From NCBI RefSeq assembly GCF_900107745.1, contig NZ_FNRO01000014.1, forward strand, positions 62,001 to 126,000: a DNA stretch of 64,000 nt, written 5' to 3'. The notes below the pieces were generated by a model. That model was given only the letters and a program-made list of their open reading frames with translations. It ran no database searches and was not told the DNA's origin. Source of the stretch: Variovorax sp. YR216 (GTDB lineage: Bacteria; Pseudomonadota; Gammaproteobacteria; Burkholderiales; Burkholderiaceae_C). Both the position numbers and the translations under genes were made by a program. Positions 8,104 to 16,598 of the stretch are shown here, in pieces (position 1 is the first letter of the stretch; each line of letters begins with the position of its first letter).

Positions 8104-8487
8104 TCAAATGTCTTCGTGGAGGCAGAGGATGTTGCCTTCGGGGTCCTCGAACCACGCCGCCTTTTCCGAGCCGAGCACGCAGACGTGCTCGACGGTCTTT
8201 AGCCCGGGCAGGTCATAGTCCGCGAAGCGCACACCCCGCTTCTCGAGCGCGGCCACCGACTCCGCGATGTGATCGACGCGGAAGCTCACCGCCGTGTGCT
8301 CCGCTTTCGTCCCTTCGGGCTTCGGAAAGAGCGCCAGCTCGGTGCCGCCGCAGCGGTAGATGAACTTGCCATCCGGCTTGGCGCCGAGCGGCTCCAGGCC
8401 CAGCGCGTCTTCATAGAACCTGCGCGCGCGATCAAGGTCCTTCACGGGCAACATGCACGTGACGCTGCTTGCGGAAAGTGGGTTCAT
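8104..8487 (-). CDS. VOC-family (glyoxalase/bleomycin-resistance fold) protein
   Basis: A 127-residue single VOC domain protein with the paired beta-alpha-beta units typical of the fold: VTCMLPVKDLDRARRFYEDALGL at the start, FIYRCGGTELALFP, then AVSFRVDHIAESVAALEKRGV and a closing WFEDPEGNILCLHED with a metal-ligand glutamate. VOC proteins include lyases, dioxygenases and drug-binding proteins, so the exact activity is unknown. The start at 8487 is chosen because CCGGAG lies seven bases upstream. It is convergent with the CoA-transferase gene, with repeat copy A between them, and divergent from the LysR gene at 8606, which may control it. Confidence 0.88.
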   Translation of the reverse strand: MNPLSASSVTCMLPVKDLDRARRFYEDALGLEPLGAKPDGKFIYRCGGTELALFPKPEGTKAEHTAVSFRVDHIAESVAALEKRGVRFADYDLPGLKTVEHVCVLGSEKAAWFEDPEGNILCLHEDI

Positions 8488-8605
8488 GGCGTGCTCCGGA
8501 GGGTTTCCGAAGCCTTCCTTTCTAGGCCGATCGCGCCTTGAACGCAATGCCGGCGGTGCGATCGGATGCTGCGGGCGCATGCAAGCAGGCATCATTGGCG
8601 CCGCC

Positions 8606-9565
8606 ATGGACAGACTCAAGCAACTCGAATCCTTCGTCTCGATCGCCACACGGGGCAGTCTCACCGCGGCGGCCAAGGCGGAGGGCGTCGCGCCCGCCAT
8701 CGTCGGGCGGCGCATCGATGGGCTCGAAGAGCGGCTGGGCGTCAAGCTGCTGGTGCGCACCACGCGGCGCATCACGCTCACGCACGAGGGAAGCGCGTTC
8801 CTGGAGGATTGCCAGCGCCTGTTGACCGAGCTCGCGAATGCCGAGGCGAGCGTGAGCGCCGGCGGTGTCAAGGCCAGCGGCCACCTGCGCGTGACCGCCC
8901 CGGCGGGCTTCGGGCGCAGGCATGTCGCGCCGCTGGTGCCGCGCTTTCACGAGCTGCATCCGGAAGTGACCCTCTCGCTCAACCTGAGCGACCGCGTGAT
9001 CGACGTGGCCGGCGAGAACTTCGACTGCGCGGTGCGCGTCGGCGACCTGCCCGATTCATCGCTGGTGAGCGTTCGCCTCGCCGACAACCGGCGCCGCTGT
9101 GTGGCGACGCCCGAGTTCGTCCGCCGCCACGGCGCGCCGAAGCATCCGTCGGAGCTGTCGCGCTTCGATTGCCTGAGCCTGTCGAGCGACGCCTCGCAGA
9201 CGCGAGGCTGGGCGTTTCGCGTGCCGACCGCCAACGGCGAGCACGAGGTGATCCACCTCAAGCCCTCGGGGCCGCTCGACTGCTCGGATGGCCAGGTGCT
9301 GCACGACTGGTGCCTCGCCGGGCACGGCATCGCGTGGCGCAGCACCTGGGAGGTCGAAGCCGAGATCGACGCTGGCCTGCTGGTGCCGCTGCTCGACGAT
9401 TTCGCCGCGCCCCCGAACGGCATCTATGCGGTCTTCCCCCAGCGCAAGCACCTGCCGCTGCGCGTGCGGCTCTGGCTCGACTTTCTGAAGGCGCACTATG
9501 CGCGGCCGGAGTTCTGGGGCGGCACAATCAATGCGCCATCGACAACCGAGGAATCCCACCGATGA
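8606..9565 (+). CDS. LysR-family transcriptional regulator
   Basis: A 319-residue LysR regulator that begins directly with the helix-turn-helix: MDRLKQLESFVSIATRGSL, then AAKAEGVAPAIVGRRIDGLEERLG. The effector domain follows from about residue 90. The subgroup resembles CrgA/DsdC-like regulators in which the recognition helix is atypical (APAIVGRRI in place of the usual SQPAVSRQI). The start at 8606 fits the family length; longer in-frame starts would overlap the divergent VOC gene. Its last four bases overlap the start of the DUF2214 gene (ATGA), so the two are translationally coupled. Confidence 0.92.
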   Translation: MDRLKQLESFVSIATRGSLTAAAKAEGVAPAIVGRRIDGLEERLGVKLLVRTTRRITLTHEGSAFLEDCQRLLTELANAEASVSAGGVKASGHLRVTAPAGFGRRHVAPLVPRFHELHPEVTLSLNLSDRVIDVAGENFDCAVRVGDLPDSSLVSVRLADNRRRCVATPEFVRRHGAPKHPSELSRFDCLSLSSDASQTRGWAFRVPTANGEHEVIHLKPSGPLDCSDGQVLHDWCLAGHGIAWRSTWEVEAEIDAGLLVPLLDDFAAPPNGIYAVFPQRKHLPLRVRLWLDFLKAHYARPEFWGGTINAPSTTEESHR

Positions 9566-10020
9566 CGCTCGAAGCCATCCTTGCGTACCTGCACATCCTG
9601 GCCATCCTGACGATGGTCGTCTTCATTTCCAGCGAGGCGGCGTTGTGCCGGGCCGAGTGGATGAATGCGGCGGTGGTCGAGCGGCTCGCCCGGGTCGACA
9701 TGGTCTATGGCATTGCGGCCATCGCCGTGCTCGCGACCGGCGTGGCGCGCACCTGGTGGGGCATGAAGGGCACGACGTGGTACTGGACCAACCCGTTGCT
9801 GCACCTGAAGCTGACGCTCTTCATCATCGTCGGCCTGCTGTCGATCAGGCCGACGATGACCTACTCGCGCTGGCGCAAGGCGCTGCGTTCGAGCGGCACG
9901 CTGCCGGCCGAGGCCGAGGTGCGCAAGACGCGCAAGCAGTTGATGGTCCAGGCGCACATCATTGCGCTGATTCCGCTGGCCGCCGTGTTCCTCGCGCGCG
10001 GCTTCGGCGCCAGGAGCTAG
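9562..10020 (+). CDS. DUF2214 family inner-membrane protein
   Basis: A 152-residue integral membrane protein with about four hydrophobic segments: ILAYLHILAILTMVVFISSEA, GIAAIAVLATGVART, HLKLTLFIIVGLLSI and IIALIPLAAVFLARGFG. It fits family DUF2214, of unknown function. It is coupled to the preceding LysR gene by an ATGA overlap and is followed four bases later by a larger membrane protein gene, so the three appear to form one operon. No catalytic motif is visible; the conserved histidine in YLHILAI and one in the third segment could bind a cofactor. Confidence 0.85.
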   Translation: MTLEAILAYLHILAILTMVVFISSEAALCRAEWMNAAVVERLARVDMVYGIAAIAVLATGVARTWWGMKGTTWYWTNPLLHLKLTLFIIVGLLSIRPTMTYSRWRKALRSSGTLPAEAEVRKTRKQLMVQAHIIALIPLAAVFLARGFGARS

Positions 10021-10024
10021 CGCG

Positions 10025-12055
10025 ATGTCGCCGGCGACTTCCCGGGGGCTGTTCGCCGGCACCATCTTCACCAGCGCCTTCCTGCTGTTTCTCGTCCAGC
10101 CGCTGATCGCCAAGCAGATCCTGCCGTGGTTCGGCGGATCGGCGGCGGTGTGGTCGATCTGCATGGTGTTCTTCCAGGTCGTGCTGCTGGCGGGCTATGC
10201 GTATTCCGACTGGGTCACGCGGCGGCTGGCGTCCCGGGCACAGGCGCGGCTGCATATCGGCCTGCTGCTGGCGAGCCTCATCTTTCTGCCCATCGTGACG
10301 GATGCGCGCTGGAAGCCGACCGGCACCGAGGACCCGACGCTGTGGATCCTCGGCCTCTTGCTTGGCACGATCGGGCTGCCGTACTTCCTTCTGTCGACCA
10401 CCGGTCCGCTGGTGCAGTCCTGGGTTGCGCGCACGCCCTGGGGCGCACAGGTCTACCGCTACTTCTCGTTGTCGAACTTCGCGTCGCTCGCCTCCCTGCT
10501 GGCCTATCCGGTGCTGATCGAGCCGCGCAGCTCGCTGGTCCAGCAGGCATGGGGTTGGTCGGCCGGCTATGCCGCGTTCGTGCTGTTGTGTGCGGGGACG
10601 GCGCTGCATGTCTCGCGGCGCTGGCCGGCCGGGGCGCCGGTCGTGGCGTCCAGTGCGACCGTTGCGCCATCGGCCCGGCCCGCCGCCGGCGACTACCTGA
10701 TGTGGCTCGCGCTGCCGGCGCTCGGATCCTGGCTGCTGCTGGCGATCACCAACCACCTGACTCAGAACGTCGCGGCGATTCCCTTCCTCTGGGTGCTGCC
10801 GCTGTCGGTGTATCTGCTGACCTTCGTGCTGACCTTCGAGAGCGATCGCTGGTATCGCCGGGCGGTCTTCGTGCCGCTCGCCGCTGCAATGCTCGCGCTG
10901 TGCGCCTTCGGCCTGCAGGACAGCCTGGGCACCAACCTGCGGACCGCGCTGCCGATCTACGTCGTCGGGCTGTTCGCGCTGTGCATGTTCCTCCACGGCG
11001 AGATGGCACGGCTGCGGCCGGGCGGGGCGTACCTCACGCGCTTCTACCTGATGCTGTCGCTGGGCGGCGCCCTCGGCGGGGTGAGCGTCGGGCTGATCGC
11101 GCCGCACGTGCTGCCGGCCTACTACGAGCTTGGCGTGGGACTGATGCTCTGTGCGCTGATCGCAGCGGTGCTGTGGCGGCAGCGTCGCGTCGGCATGGTG
11201 GCATCACTCGGCCTGGCCGCCGCCTGCGCGTGGTTCCTGGCGCTGCAGGTGGCGGGCGATGCGTCCGGGGCGCGCCGCATGGAGCGCAACTTCTACGGGA
11301 CGCTGCTCACGCTCGATACGTTTCGTGGCGATGCGAAGGAGCAGGTCCGCCAGATGTACCACGGCTCCGTCAAGCACGGCGAGCAGTACCTCGCGGCTGC
11401 GCGGCGCCGCGAGCCCACCACCTACTACGGCCGGTCATCCGGCATCGGCCTCGCGATCGAGTCGGCGCCGGCGAAAGGCCGCCGGGTCGGCCTGATCGGC
11501 CTGGGCGCCGGCACGCTGGCCGCGTATGGCCGGACCGGCGACGTCTACCGCGTCTATGAGATCAACCCCGAGGTGTTCACGCTGGCCGACAGCGAGTTCA
11601 GCTTCCTCGCCGACAGCCACGCCCGCATCGAGCGCGTGCTCGGCGACGCGCGACTGGCGCTGGAGCGCGAAAGCCCGATGTCCTTCGACGTGCTCGCGGT
11701 CGATGCCTTTTCGGGCGATTCGGTGCCGATCCACCTGATCACCTGCGAGGCGATGGACATCTACTGGAAGCACATGAAGCCGGATGGCATCGTGGCCTTC
11801 CATGTCACCAACCGCTTCCTCGCGCTCGCGCCGGTGGTCGAGCAGATCGCGCTGGAGAAGGGTCTGCATGTCGCCTTCGTGCACGACGAACCGGCCGACC
11901 CGGCGCTGCGCAACACCGATTGGGTGCTCGTCGCACGCGATCCCGACGTGCTCCAGCGCGACGCCATCCGCCGCGCGAGCTCCGACATCGCGCCGATCCC
12001 AGGCCTGCAGGCCTGGACCGACGACTACAACAACCTCTTCAGCGTGTTGAAGTAA
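10025..12055 (+). CDS. Membrane protein with spermidine-synthase-like C-terminal domain
   Basis: A 676-residue fused protein. Residues 1 to about 410 contain roughly ten or more hydrophobic segments (for example TIFTSAFLLFLVQPLIAK, WLLLAITNHLTQNVAAIPFLWVLPLSVYLLTF in part). From about residue 470 there is a Rossmann methyltransferase-type fold like spermidine synthase: IGLGAGTLAAYG, VYEINPEV, and VDAFSGDSVPIHLIT, where the aspartate sits where polyamine synthases hold theirs. The family is annotated as fused MFS/spermidine synthase, and most members have no proven activity. No speD or other polyamine gene is nearby. The PsiF-like gene is convergent with it, with repeat copy B between them. 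Confidence 0.88.
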   Translation: MSPATSRGLFAGTIFTSAFLLFLVQPLIAKQILPWFGGSAAVWSICMVFFQVVLLAGYAYSDWVTRRLASRAQARLHIGLLLASLIFLPIVTDARWKPTGTEDPTLWILGLLLGTIGLPYFLLSTTGPLVQSWVARTPWGAQVYRYFSLSNFASLASLLAYPVLIEPRSSLVQQAWGWSAGYAAFVLLCAGTALHVSRRWPAGAPVVASSATVAPSARPAAGDYLMWLALPALGSWLLLAITNHLTQNVAAIPFLWVLPLSVYLLTFVLTFESDRWYRRAVFVPLAAAMLALCAFGLQDSLGTNLRTALPIYVVGLFALCMFLHGEMARLRPGGAYLTRFYLMLSLGGALGGVSVGLIAPHVLPAYYELGVGLMLCALIAAVLWRQRRVGMVASLGLAAACAWFLALQVAGDASGARRMERNFYGTLLTLDTFRGDAKEQVRQMYHGSVKHGEQYLAAARRREPTTYYGRSSGIGLAIESAPAKGRRVGLIGLGAGTLAAYGRTGDVYRVYEINPEVFTLADSEFSFLADSHARIERVLGDARLALERESPMSFDVLAVDAFSGDSVPIHLITCEAMDIYWKHMKPDGIVAFHVTNRFLALAPVVEQIALEKGLHVAFVHDEPADPALRNTDWVLVARDPDVLQRDAIRRASSDIAPIPGLQAWTDDYNNLFSVLK

Positions 12056-12098
12056 GAGCCCCCCGACAAGCGGCCGGCGAAGACAGGCCCGTTCGGGT

Positions 12099-12185
12099 GA
12101 ACCCCGCGGAACCGGCTTCGCCGGGCCGCCGGGGTTGCCCCCTGGAAGGGGGTGGAGAGCGACACGAAGTGCGCGAGCCTGGGGG
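12099..12185 (+). repeat. Intergenic palindromic repeat, copy B
   Basis: An 87-bp element between two convergent genes, nearly identical to copy A at 8013-8101. It has the same three hairpins in the same order and the same orientation. It begins 43 bases after one stop codon and abuts the stop of the PsiF-like gene. Confidence 0.85.
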
Positions 12186-12449
12186 TCAGCCTTTGGCCTC
12201 TGCCTCGCACTTCTTCATGAAGCTGTTCTTGGCGGCGCCCGCGAGCGGCTTGCCGTTCTTGTCGATCGCCTTGGTGGCGCAGGTGGCCGACATGGCCGCC
12301 TTGGCGTCTTTCTCGCACTTCTTGACGAAGCTGGTCTTGGCGGCACCGTTGAGCTTCTTGTCCGCAGCCTGGGCATCGCAGGTCTGTGCGTGTGCCACGC
12401 CGAAGGAGAGGGTGGCGCCCAGAGCCAGCAGGGAAAGGAGTTTTTTCAT
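12186..12449 (-). CDS. PsiF-repeat protein, exported
   Basis: An 87-residue small protein with a signal peptide (MKKLLSLLALGATLSFGVAHA) and two PsiF repeats, each with a Cys-containing pattern: CDAQAADKKLNGAAKTSFVKKC at about 24-45 (given here in the parts CDAQAADKKLNG and KTSFVKKC), and CATKAIDKNGKPLAGAAKNS followed by FMKKC near the end. PsiF in E. coli is phosphate-starvation inducible but of unknown function. The four cysteines may form disulfides in the periplasm. The gene is divergent from argS across 133 bp that hold a perfect 8-bp dyad. Confidence 0.9.
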   Translation of the reverse strand: MKKLLSLLALGATLSFGVAHAQTCDAQAADKKLNGAAKTSFVKKCEKDAKAAMSATCATKAIDKNGKPLAGAAKNSFMKKCEAEAKG

Positions 12450-12533
12450 GATGGAGAAATCCTTGCAGATGGGTTGCGACAGGTGATCCCCCGCCGCCGG
12501 GGCTGCCCACCCTAACGGTCCATCTTGACTGTT

Positions 12534-12561
12534 GGATGACGTTCGTCACAGATCGTCATCC
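12534..12561. promoter_or_regulatory. 8-bp inverted repeat in the psiF-like/argS divergent region
   Basis: GGATGACG, twelve bases, CGTCATCC is a perfect dyad 21 bases ahead of the argS start. The loop carries an additional CGTCA half-site (12544-12548). It could be an operator for either gene or a hairpin in the argS leader. A TAAAAT hexamer at 12571-12576 looks like a -10 box but has no matching -35 at a normal distance. Confidence 0.35.
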
Positions 12562-12582
12562 TGCCCCTCGTAAAATCCCGCG

Positions 12583-14256
12583 ATGCTATTGGTCAAACAG
12601 GAGCTGCTCGCGGCACTCGCGAACACGCTCGAAACCCTCTCGCCCGGCGCCGGCAGCAAGGCCGCGTTCGAGTCCCCCAAGGTTGCGGCGCATGGCGACT
12701 TCGCCTGCACGGCGGCGATGCAGCTCGCCAAGCCCCTGCAGCGCAAGCCACGCGAACTTGCAGAACAGATCAGCTCGGCGCTGATGGCGACGCCGGTCTT
12801 CGCCCAGTGGGTGGACGCGATCGAGATCGCGGGCCCCGGTTTCCTCAACATCCGCCTCAAGACGGCCGCCAAGCAGCAGGTGGTGCGCGAGGTGCTCACC
12901 GCGGGCGACCACTTCGGCGAACAGCCCCAGGACGGCGAGCGGGTGCTGGTGGAATTCGTCTCGGCCAACCCGACCGGCCCGCTGCACGTCGGCCACGGCC
13001 GCCAGGCGGCGCTCGGCGACGCGATCTGCAACCTGCTCGCCACGCAGGGCCACGACGTCTATCGCGAGTTCTATTACAACGACGCCGGCGTGCAGATCCA
13101 GACGCTGGCCAACAGCACGCAACTGCGCGCCAAGGGGCTCAAGCCGGGCGACGCCGGATGGCCCGAGCAGGCCTACAACGGCGAATACATCGCCGACATC
13201 GCCGAGGACTTCAAGGCAAAGAAGACGGTGCGCTCGGACGATCGCGAATTCACCGCGAGCGGCGACGTCGAGGACATCGACTCGATCCGCCAGTTCGCCG
13301 TCGCCTATCTGCGCCACGAGCAGGACCTGGACCTCAAGGCCTTCCAGGTCCGCTTCGACAACTACTACCTCGAGTCGAGCCTCTACACCAGCGGCCGCGT
13401 CGAGGCGACGGTCAAGAAGCTCGTCGAGGCCGGCAAGACCTACGAGCAGGATGGTGCACTGTGGCTCAAGTCCACCGATTACGGTGACGACAAGGACCGT
13501 GTTATGCGCAAGGGCGACGGCACGTACACCTACTTCGTGCCCGACGTGGCCTATCACATCGCCAAGTGGGAGCGCGGCTTCCACAAGGTGGTGAACATCC
13601 AGGGCACCGACCACCACGGCACCATCGCGCGCGTGCGCGCCGGTCTTCAGGCGGCGGGTGTCGGCATTCCCGCCGGCTATCCCGACTACGTGCTGCACAC
13701 GATGGTGCGCGTGATGCGCGGCGGCGAAGAGGTCAAGATCAGCAAGCGCGCCGGCAGCTACGTCACCTTGCGTGACCTGATCGAATGGACCAGCACCGAC
13801 GCGGTGCGCTTCTTCCTGCTCAGCCGCAAGCCCGATACCGAATACACCTTCGACATCGACCTCGCGCTCGCGCAGAACAACGACAACCCGGTCTACTACG
13901 TGCAGTACGCGCATGCGCGCATCTGCTCGGTGCTCGCGGCCTGGGGCGGCGATGCCGCGACGCTCAAGGATGTCGACCTGTCGCCCCTGCAGAGCCCGGC
14001 CGCACAGGCGCTGCTGCTGCAGCTCGCGAAGTACCCGGCCATGCTCACCGGCGCGGCCAAGGATTTCGCGCCGCACGACGTCACCTTCTACCTGCGCGAA
14101 CTGGCTGCCAGCTACCACAGCTATTACGACGCCGAGCGCATCCTGGTCGACGAGGAGCCGGTCAAGCGCGCCCGGCTCGCGCTGGTCGCTGCCACTGCGC
14201 AGGTGCTGCACAATGGCCTCGCTGTTCTCGGCGTGAGCGCGCCGCAGAAGATGTGA
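12583..14256 (+). CDS. argS: Arginyl-tRNA synthetase
   Basis: Charges tRNA-Arg with arginine using ATP; a class I enzyme. The 557-residue length is normal. The N-terminal additional domain (1 to about 110) is followed by the HIGH-type motif HVGHGRQAALGD at about residue 134 and the KMSKS-type motif KISKRAGSYVTL at about residue 385. The C-terminal anticodon-binding helices carry the usual PVYYVQYAHARICSV. The SPOR-domain gene begins 14 bases after its stop, so the two are co-transcribed; dsbA follows. Confidence 0.98.
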   Translation: MLLVKQELLAALANTLETLSPGAGSKAAFESPKVAAHGDFACTAAMQLAKPLQRKPRELAEQISSALMATPVFAQWVDAIEIAGPGFLNIRLKTAAKQQVVREVLTAGDHFGEQPQDGERVLVEFVSANPTGPLHVGHGRQAALGDAICNLLATQGHDVYREFYYNDAGVQIQTLANSTQLRAKGLKPGDAGWPEQAYNGEYIADIAEDFKAKKTVRSDDREFTASGDVEDIDSIRQFAVAYLRHEQDLDLKAFQVRFDNYYLESSLYTSGRVEATVKKLVEAGKTYEQDGALWLKSTDYGDDKDRVMRKGDGTYTYFVPDVAYHIAKWERGFHKVVNIQGTDHHGTIARVRAGLQAAGVGIPAGYPDYVLHTMVRVMRGGEEVKISKRAGSYVTLRDLIEWTSTDAVRFFLLSRKPDTEYTFDIDLALAQNNDNPVYYVQYAHARICSVLAAWGGDAATLKDVDLSPLQSPAAQALLLQLAKYPAMLTGAAKDFAPHDVTFYLRELAASYHSYYDAERILVDEEPVKRARLALVAATAQVLHNGLAVLGVSAPQKM

Positions 14257-14270
14257 TTTCGACCCCCACC

Positions 14271-15044
14271 ATGAAGCAAAGACAAAGCGGCAACATCGTC
14301 ATCGGCCTGATCATCGGACTGGTGCTCGGCCTGGGCGTGGCGCTCGGCATCGCGGTCTACGTGACCAAAGTGCCGATCCCGTTCATGACGAAAACCCAGC
14401 GCAGCGGCCCCGAACAGGACGAGGCCGAGGCACGCAAGAACCGCGACTGGGATCCGAACGCGCCGCTCGCGGGCAAGGCCGCGCAGCAGCCTGCGCGCCC
14501 GCCCGCGACGACCGCGAATGCGAGCCCGACGACGGCCCCGCCCCAGCCGGCGACGGCTGGGCCGCTCAACCCGCCGAGCGCGCCGGTGCCGGTCGTGGTC
14601 GCGCCGAATGCCAAGAGCACTGAATCCGCACCCGCGCGTCCGCGCACAGCGCCCGTTCCGGCAGAGGCGAACGCGACGCCGTCGAGCGATCCGCTGGGCG
14701 ACCTTGCCCGGGCGCGCGCCGGCATCGGCGGCGGCAGCACGTCGACCGCCAGCGCCGGCAAGAGCGCCGGTAATAGCGCCGGTAATAGCGCTGGCACGGG
14801 CGCCGATCCGTTCATCTACTTCGTCCAGGCGGGGGCGTTCCGCACCAACGAAGACGCCGAGGCCCAGCGCGCCAAGCTCTCGTTGATGGGCGTCGAGGCC
14901 AAGGTGACCGAGCGCGAGCAGTCCGGCCGCACCGTCTACCGGGTGCGCGCGGGCCCGTTCAACAAGAAGGAAGACGCTGACCTGCTCAAGGAACGGCTCG
15001 ACGGTGGCGGACTCGAGTCCGCGCTGGTCCGAGTCCAGCGTTGA
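14271..15044 (+). CDS. SPOR-domain cell-envelope protein
   Basis: A 257-residue bitopic inner-membrane protein. A short basic cytoplasmic start is followed by one transmembrane segment (about 9-32, IVIGLIIGLVLGLGVALGIA) and a Pro/Ala/Thr-rich periplasmic linker. A C-terminal SPOR domain (about 182-257) starts at FIYFVQAGAFRTNEDAEAQ and ends LESALVRVQR. SPOR domains bind denuded glycans in septal peptidoglycan, as in FtsN and DedD, so a division or septal role is likely. The linker contains four 12-bp tandem units. Gene order argS-SPOR-dsbA is common in betaproteobacteria. Confidence 0.92.
   Translation: MKQRQSGNIVIGLIIGLVLGLGVALGIAVYVTKVPIPFMTKTQRSGPEQDEAEARKNRDWDPNAPLAGKAAQQPARPPATTANASPTTAPPQPATAGPLNPPSAPVPVVVAPNAKSTESAPARPRTAPVPAEANATPSSDPLGDLARARAGIGGGSTSTASAGKSAGNSAGNSAGTGADPFIYFVQAGAFRTNEDAEAQRAKLSLMGVEAKVTEREQSGRTVYRVRAGPFNKKEDADLLKERLDGGGLESALVRVQR
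14751..14798 (+). repeat. Four 12-bp tandem units in the SPOR-protein linker
   Basis: Four consecutive 12-bp units that start AGCGCCGG or AGCGCTGG encode Ser-Ala-Gly-X four times. They are in frame, so copy-number changes would only change the linker length. Confidence 0.8.
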
Positions 15045-15126
15045 CCGCTGACATTTCTTTACTTCGCGTGTCCGGGGAACTCGCCCCGGAGCGCAGGCTC
15101 TTTCAGCCGCATAGGAGAACTCATTA

Positions 15127-15768
15127 ATGAAACGTCGTGACTTTTCACTGGCCGCAGCTTCGCTGGGTCTTCTTCCGCTGGTTTCGAACGCGCAGGCGCG
15201 TATGCCGAAGGCCGGAACCGACTACATCGTGCTCGGCACGCCCATGCCGGTCGATGTACCGGCCGGCAAGGTGGAAGTGGTGGAATTCTTCTCGTACAAC
15301 TGCCCGCACTGCGCCGCCTTCGAGCCGCAGCTGGAAGCCTGGGTCAAGAAGCTCCCTCCGAACGTCGTGTTCCGGCGCATCCCGGTGCCCTTCGTTGGCA
15401 ACGACACCGAAGCCAAGCAGCGCATGTACTACACGCTCGAGGCCATGGGCAAGGTGGACGAATTCCAGCCGCAGATCTTCGACGCCATCCACAAGCAGCG
15501 CCAGCCGCTGTTCGGCGACGCAGCCATCCTCGCGTGGGCCGAGAAGCAGCCGGGCCTGGACGCCAAGAAGTTCGCCGAGCTTTACAAGTCCTTCTCGGTC
15601 GCCGGCAAGGCCAAGCGCGCGGCCCAGCTCACCAATGACTACCGGGTGGCCGGCGTTCCGGCGCTGGGCGTCGCCGGCCGCTGGTATGTCGACGGCGACA
15701 CCGCCGGCTCGCTCGACCGTGCGCTGCAGGTCGTCGAGTACCTGATCGGCGAAGCCAAGAAGAGCTGA
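15127..15768 (+). CDS. dsbA: Thiol:disulfide interchange protein DsbA
   Basis: A 213-residue periplasmic oxidoreductase that puts disulfides into exported proteins. The signal sequence (MKRRDFSLAAASLGLLPLV to about residue 22) has a twin-Arg-like RRDF, although DsbA is usually Sec- or SRP-exported. The active site CPHC is at residues 59-62 in FFSYNCPHCAAF, and the cis-proline loop is GVPALGV near residue 178. It starts after AGGAG. It is followed by a clear terminator. It ends the argS-SPOR run. Confidence 0.96.
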   Translation: MKRRDFSLAAASLGLLPLVSNAQARMPKAGTDYIVLGTPMPVDVPAGKVEVVEFFSYNCPHCAAFEPQLEAWVKKLPPNVVFRRIPVPFVGNDTEAKQRMYYTLEAMGKVDEFQPQIFDAIHKQRQPLFGDAAILAWAEKQPGLDAKKFAELYKSFSVAGKAKRAAQLTNDYRVAGVPALGVAGRWYVDGDTAGSLDRALQVVEYLIGEAKKS

Positions 15769-15813
15769 GCGCATTGCCCGGGACGGTCGCCGCGATCGTC
15801 CCTCCGCTTCGCA

Positions 15814-15836
15814 AAGCCCGCCTTGGCGGGCTTTTT
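15814..15836 (+). terminator. Rho-independent terminator after dsbA
   Basis: AAGCCCGCC, a two-base loop and GGCGGGCTT form a 9-bp stem followed by more T residues, 46 bases after the dsbA stop. Confidence 0.88.
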
Positions 15837-15899
15837 CATCCTGGCCGCGAAACCGCGTCCAACGGCCGCATACAATCGTGCAGCAAGTTTCGTGCCTTT

Positions 15900-16598
15900 A
15901 TGAATTCGCCATCCCACTTCCCCTCCCTTCGTCACCTCGGCCGCGCGGTCGTTCTGGCCCTGGCATTGGCGGGCATCGGCTCCGTCGCCCAGGCTGAAAA
16001 GGCCGACCGGGCCAAGCCGATGAACATCGAGGCGGACTCGATGCGCTACGACGACCTCAAGCAGACCAGCGTCTTCACCGGCAACGTGGTCGTCACCAAG
16101 GGCACGATCACCATCCGCGGCGAACGCATCGACGTGCGGCAGGATCCGGAGGGCTACCAGTACGGCGTGGTCACCGCCGCTCCCGGCAAACTGGCCTACT
16201 ACAAGCAGAAGCGCGACGCCGGCACCGACGAATGGATCGAAGGCGAAGCCGAAACCATCGAATACGACAGCCGCGCCGACAACGTGAAGTTCATCCGCCG
16301 CGCGGTGATGCGGCGCCTGATCGGCGCGACGCCCAATGACGAAAGCAGCGGTCCGCTGATCGTCTACGACCAGAGCAACGACACCTTTACCGTCAACGGC
16401 GCCGGCCTGCCGCCGAATGCCGGGGTCGCGAGCCAGCCGAGCGGGCGCGTGCGCGCCATCCTGACGCCCAAGCCCGTCGCCCAGGCCCCGGGTTCAACCG
16501 CGGCCGGCGCCAAGACCCCGGCGCCGGCGGTCGAAACGCCTGCGCCCGGAAAGGGCCTGCGCTCCACGACCACCCTGGGCGGAGAAGCAAAGAAGTGA
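15900..16598 (+). CDS. lptA: Lipopolysaccharide transport periplasmic protein LptA
   Basis: A 232-residue periplasmic bridge protein that carries lipopolysaccharide between the inner and outer membranes. The signal peptide is about residues 1-34, ending in SVAQA. The OstA-like domain begins at KPMNIEADSMRYDDLKQTSVF and shows the repeated short beta strands (VVVTKGTITIRGERIDV). A Pro/Ala-rich tail follows. The start at 15900 follows the dsbA terminator. Its stop overlaps the lptB start (GTGA). lptC and kdsC, which precede lptA in many species, are not upstream here. Confidence 0.95.
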   Translation: MNSPSHFPSLRHLGRAVVLALALAGIGSVAQAEKADRAKPMNIEADSMRYDDLKQTSVFTGNVVVTKGTITIRGERIDVRQDPEGYQYGVVTAAPGKLAYYKQKRDAGTDEWIEGEAETIEYDSRADNVKFIRRAVMRRLIGATPNDESSGPLIVYDQSNDTFTVNGAGLPPNAGVASQPSGRVRAILTPKPVAQAPGSTAAGAKTPAPAVETPAPGKGLRSTTTLGGEAKK

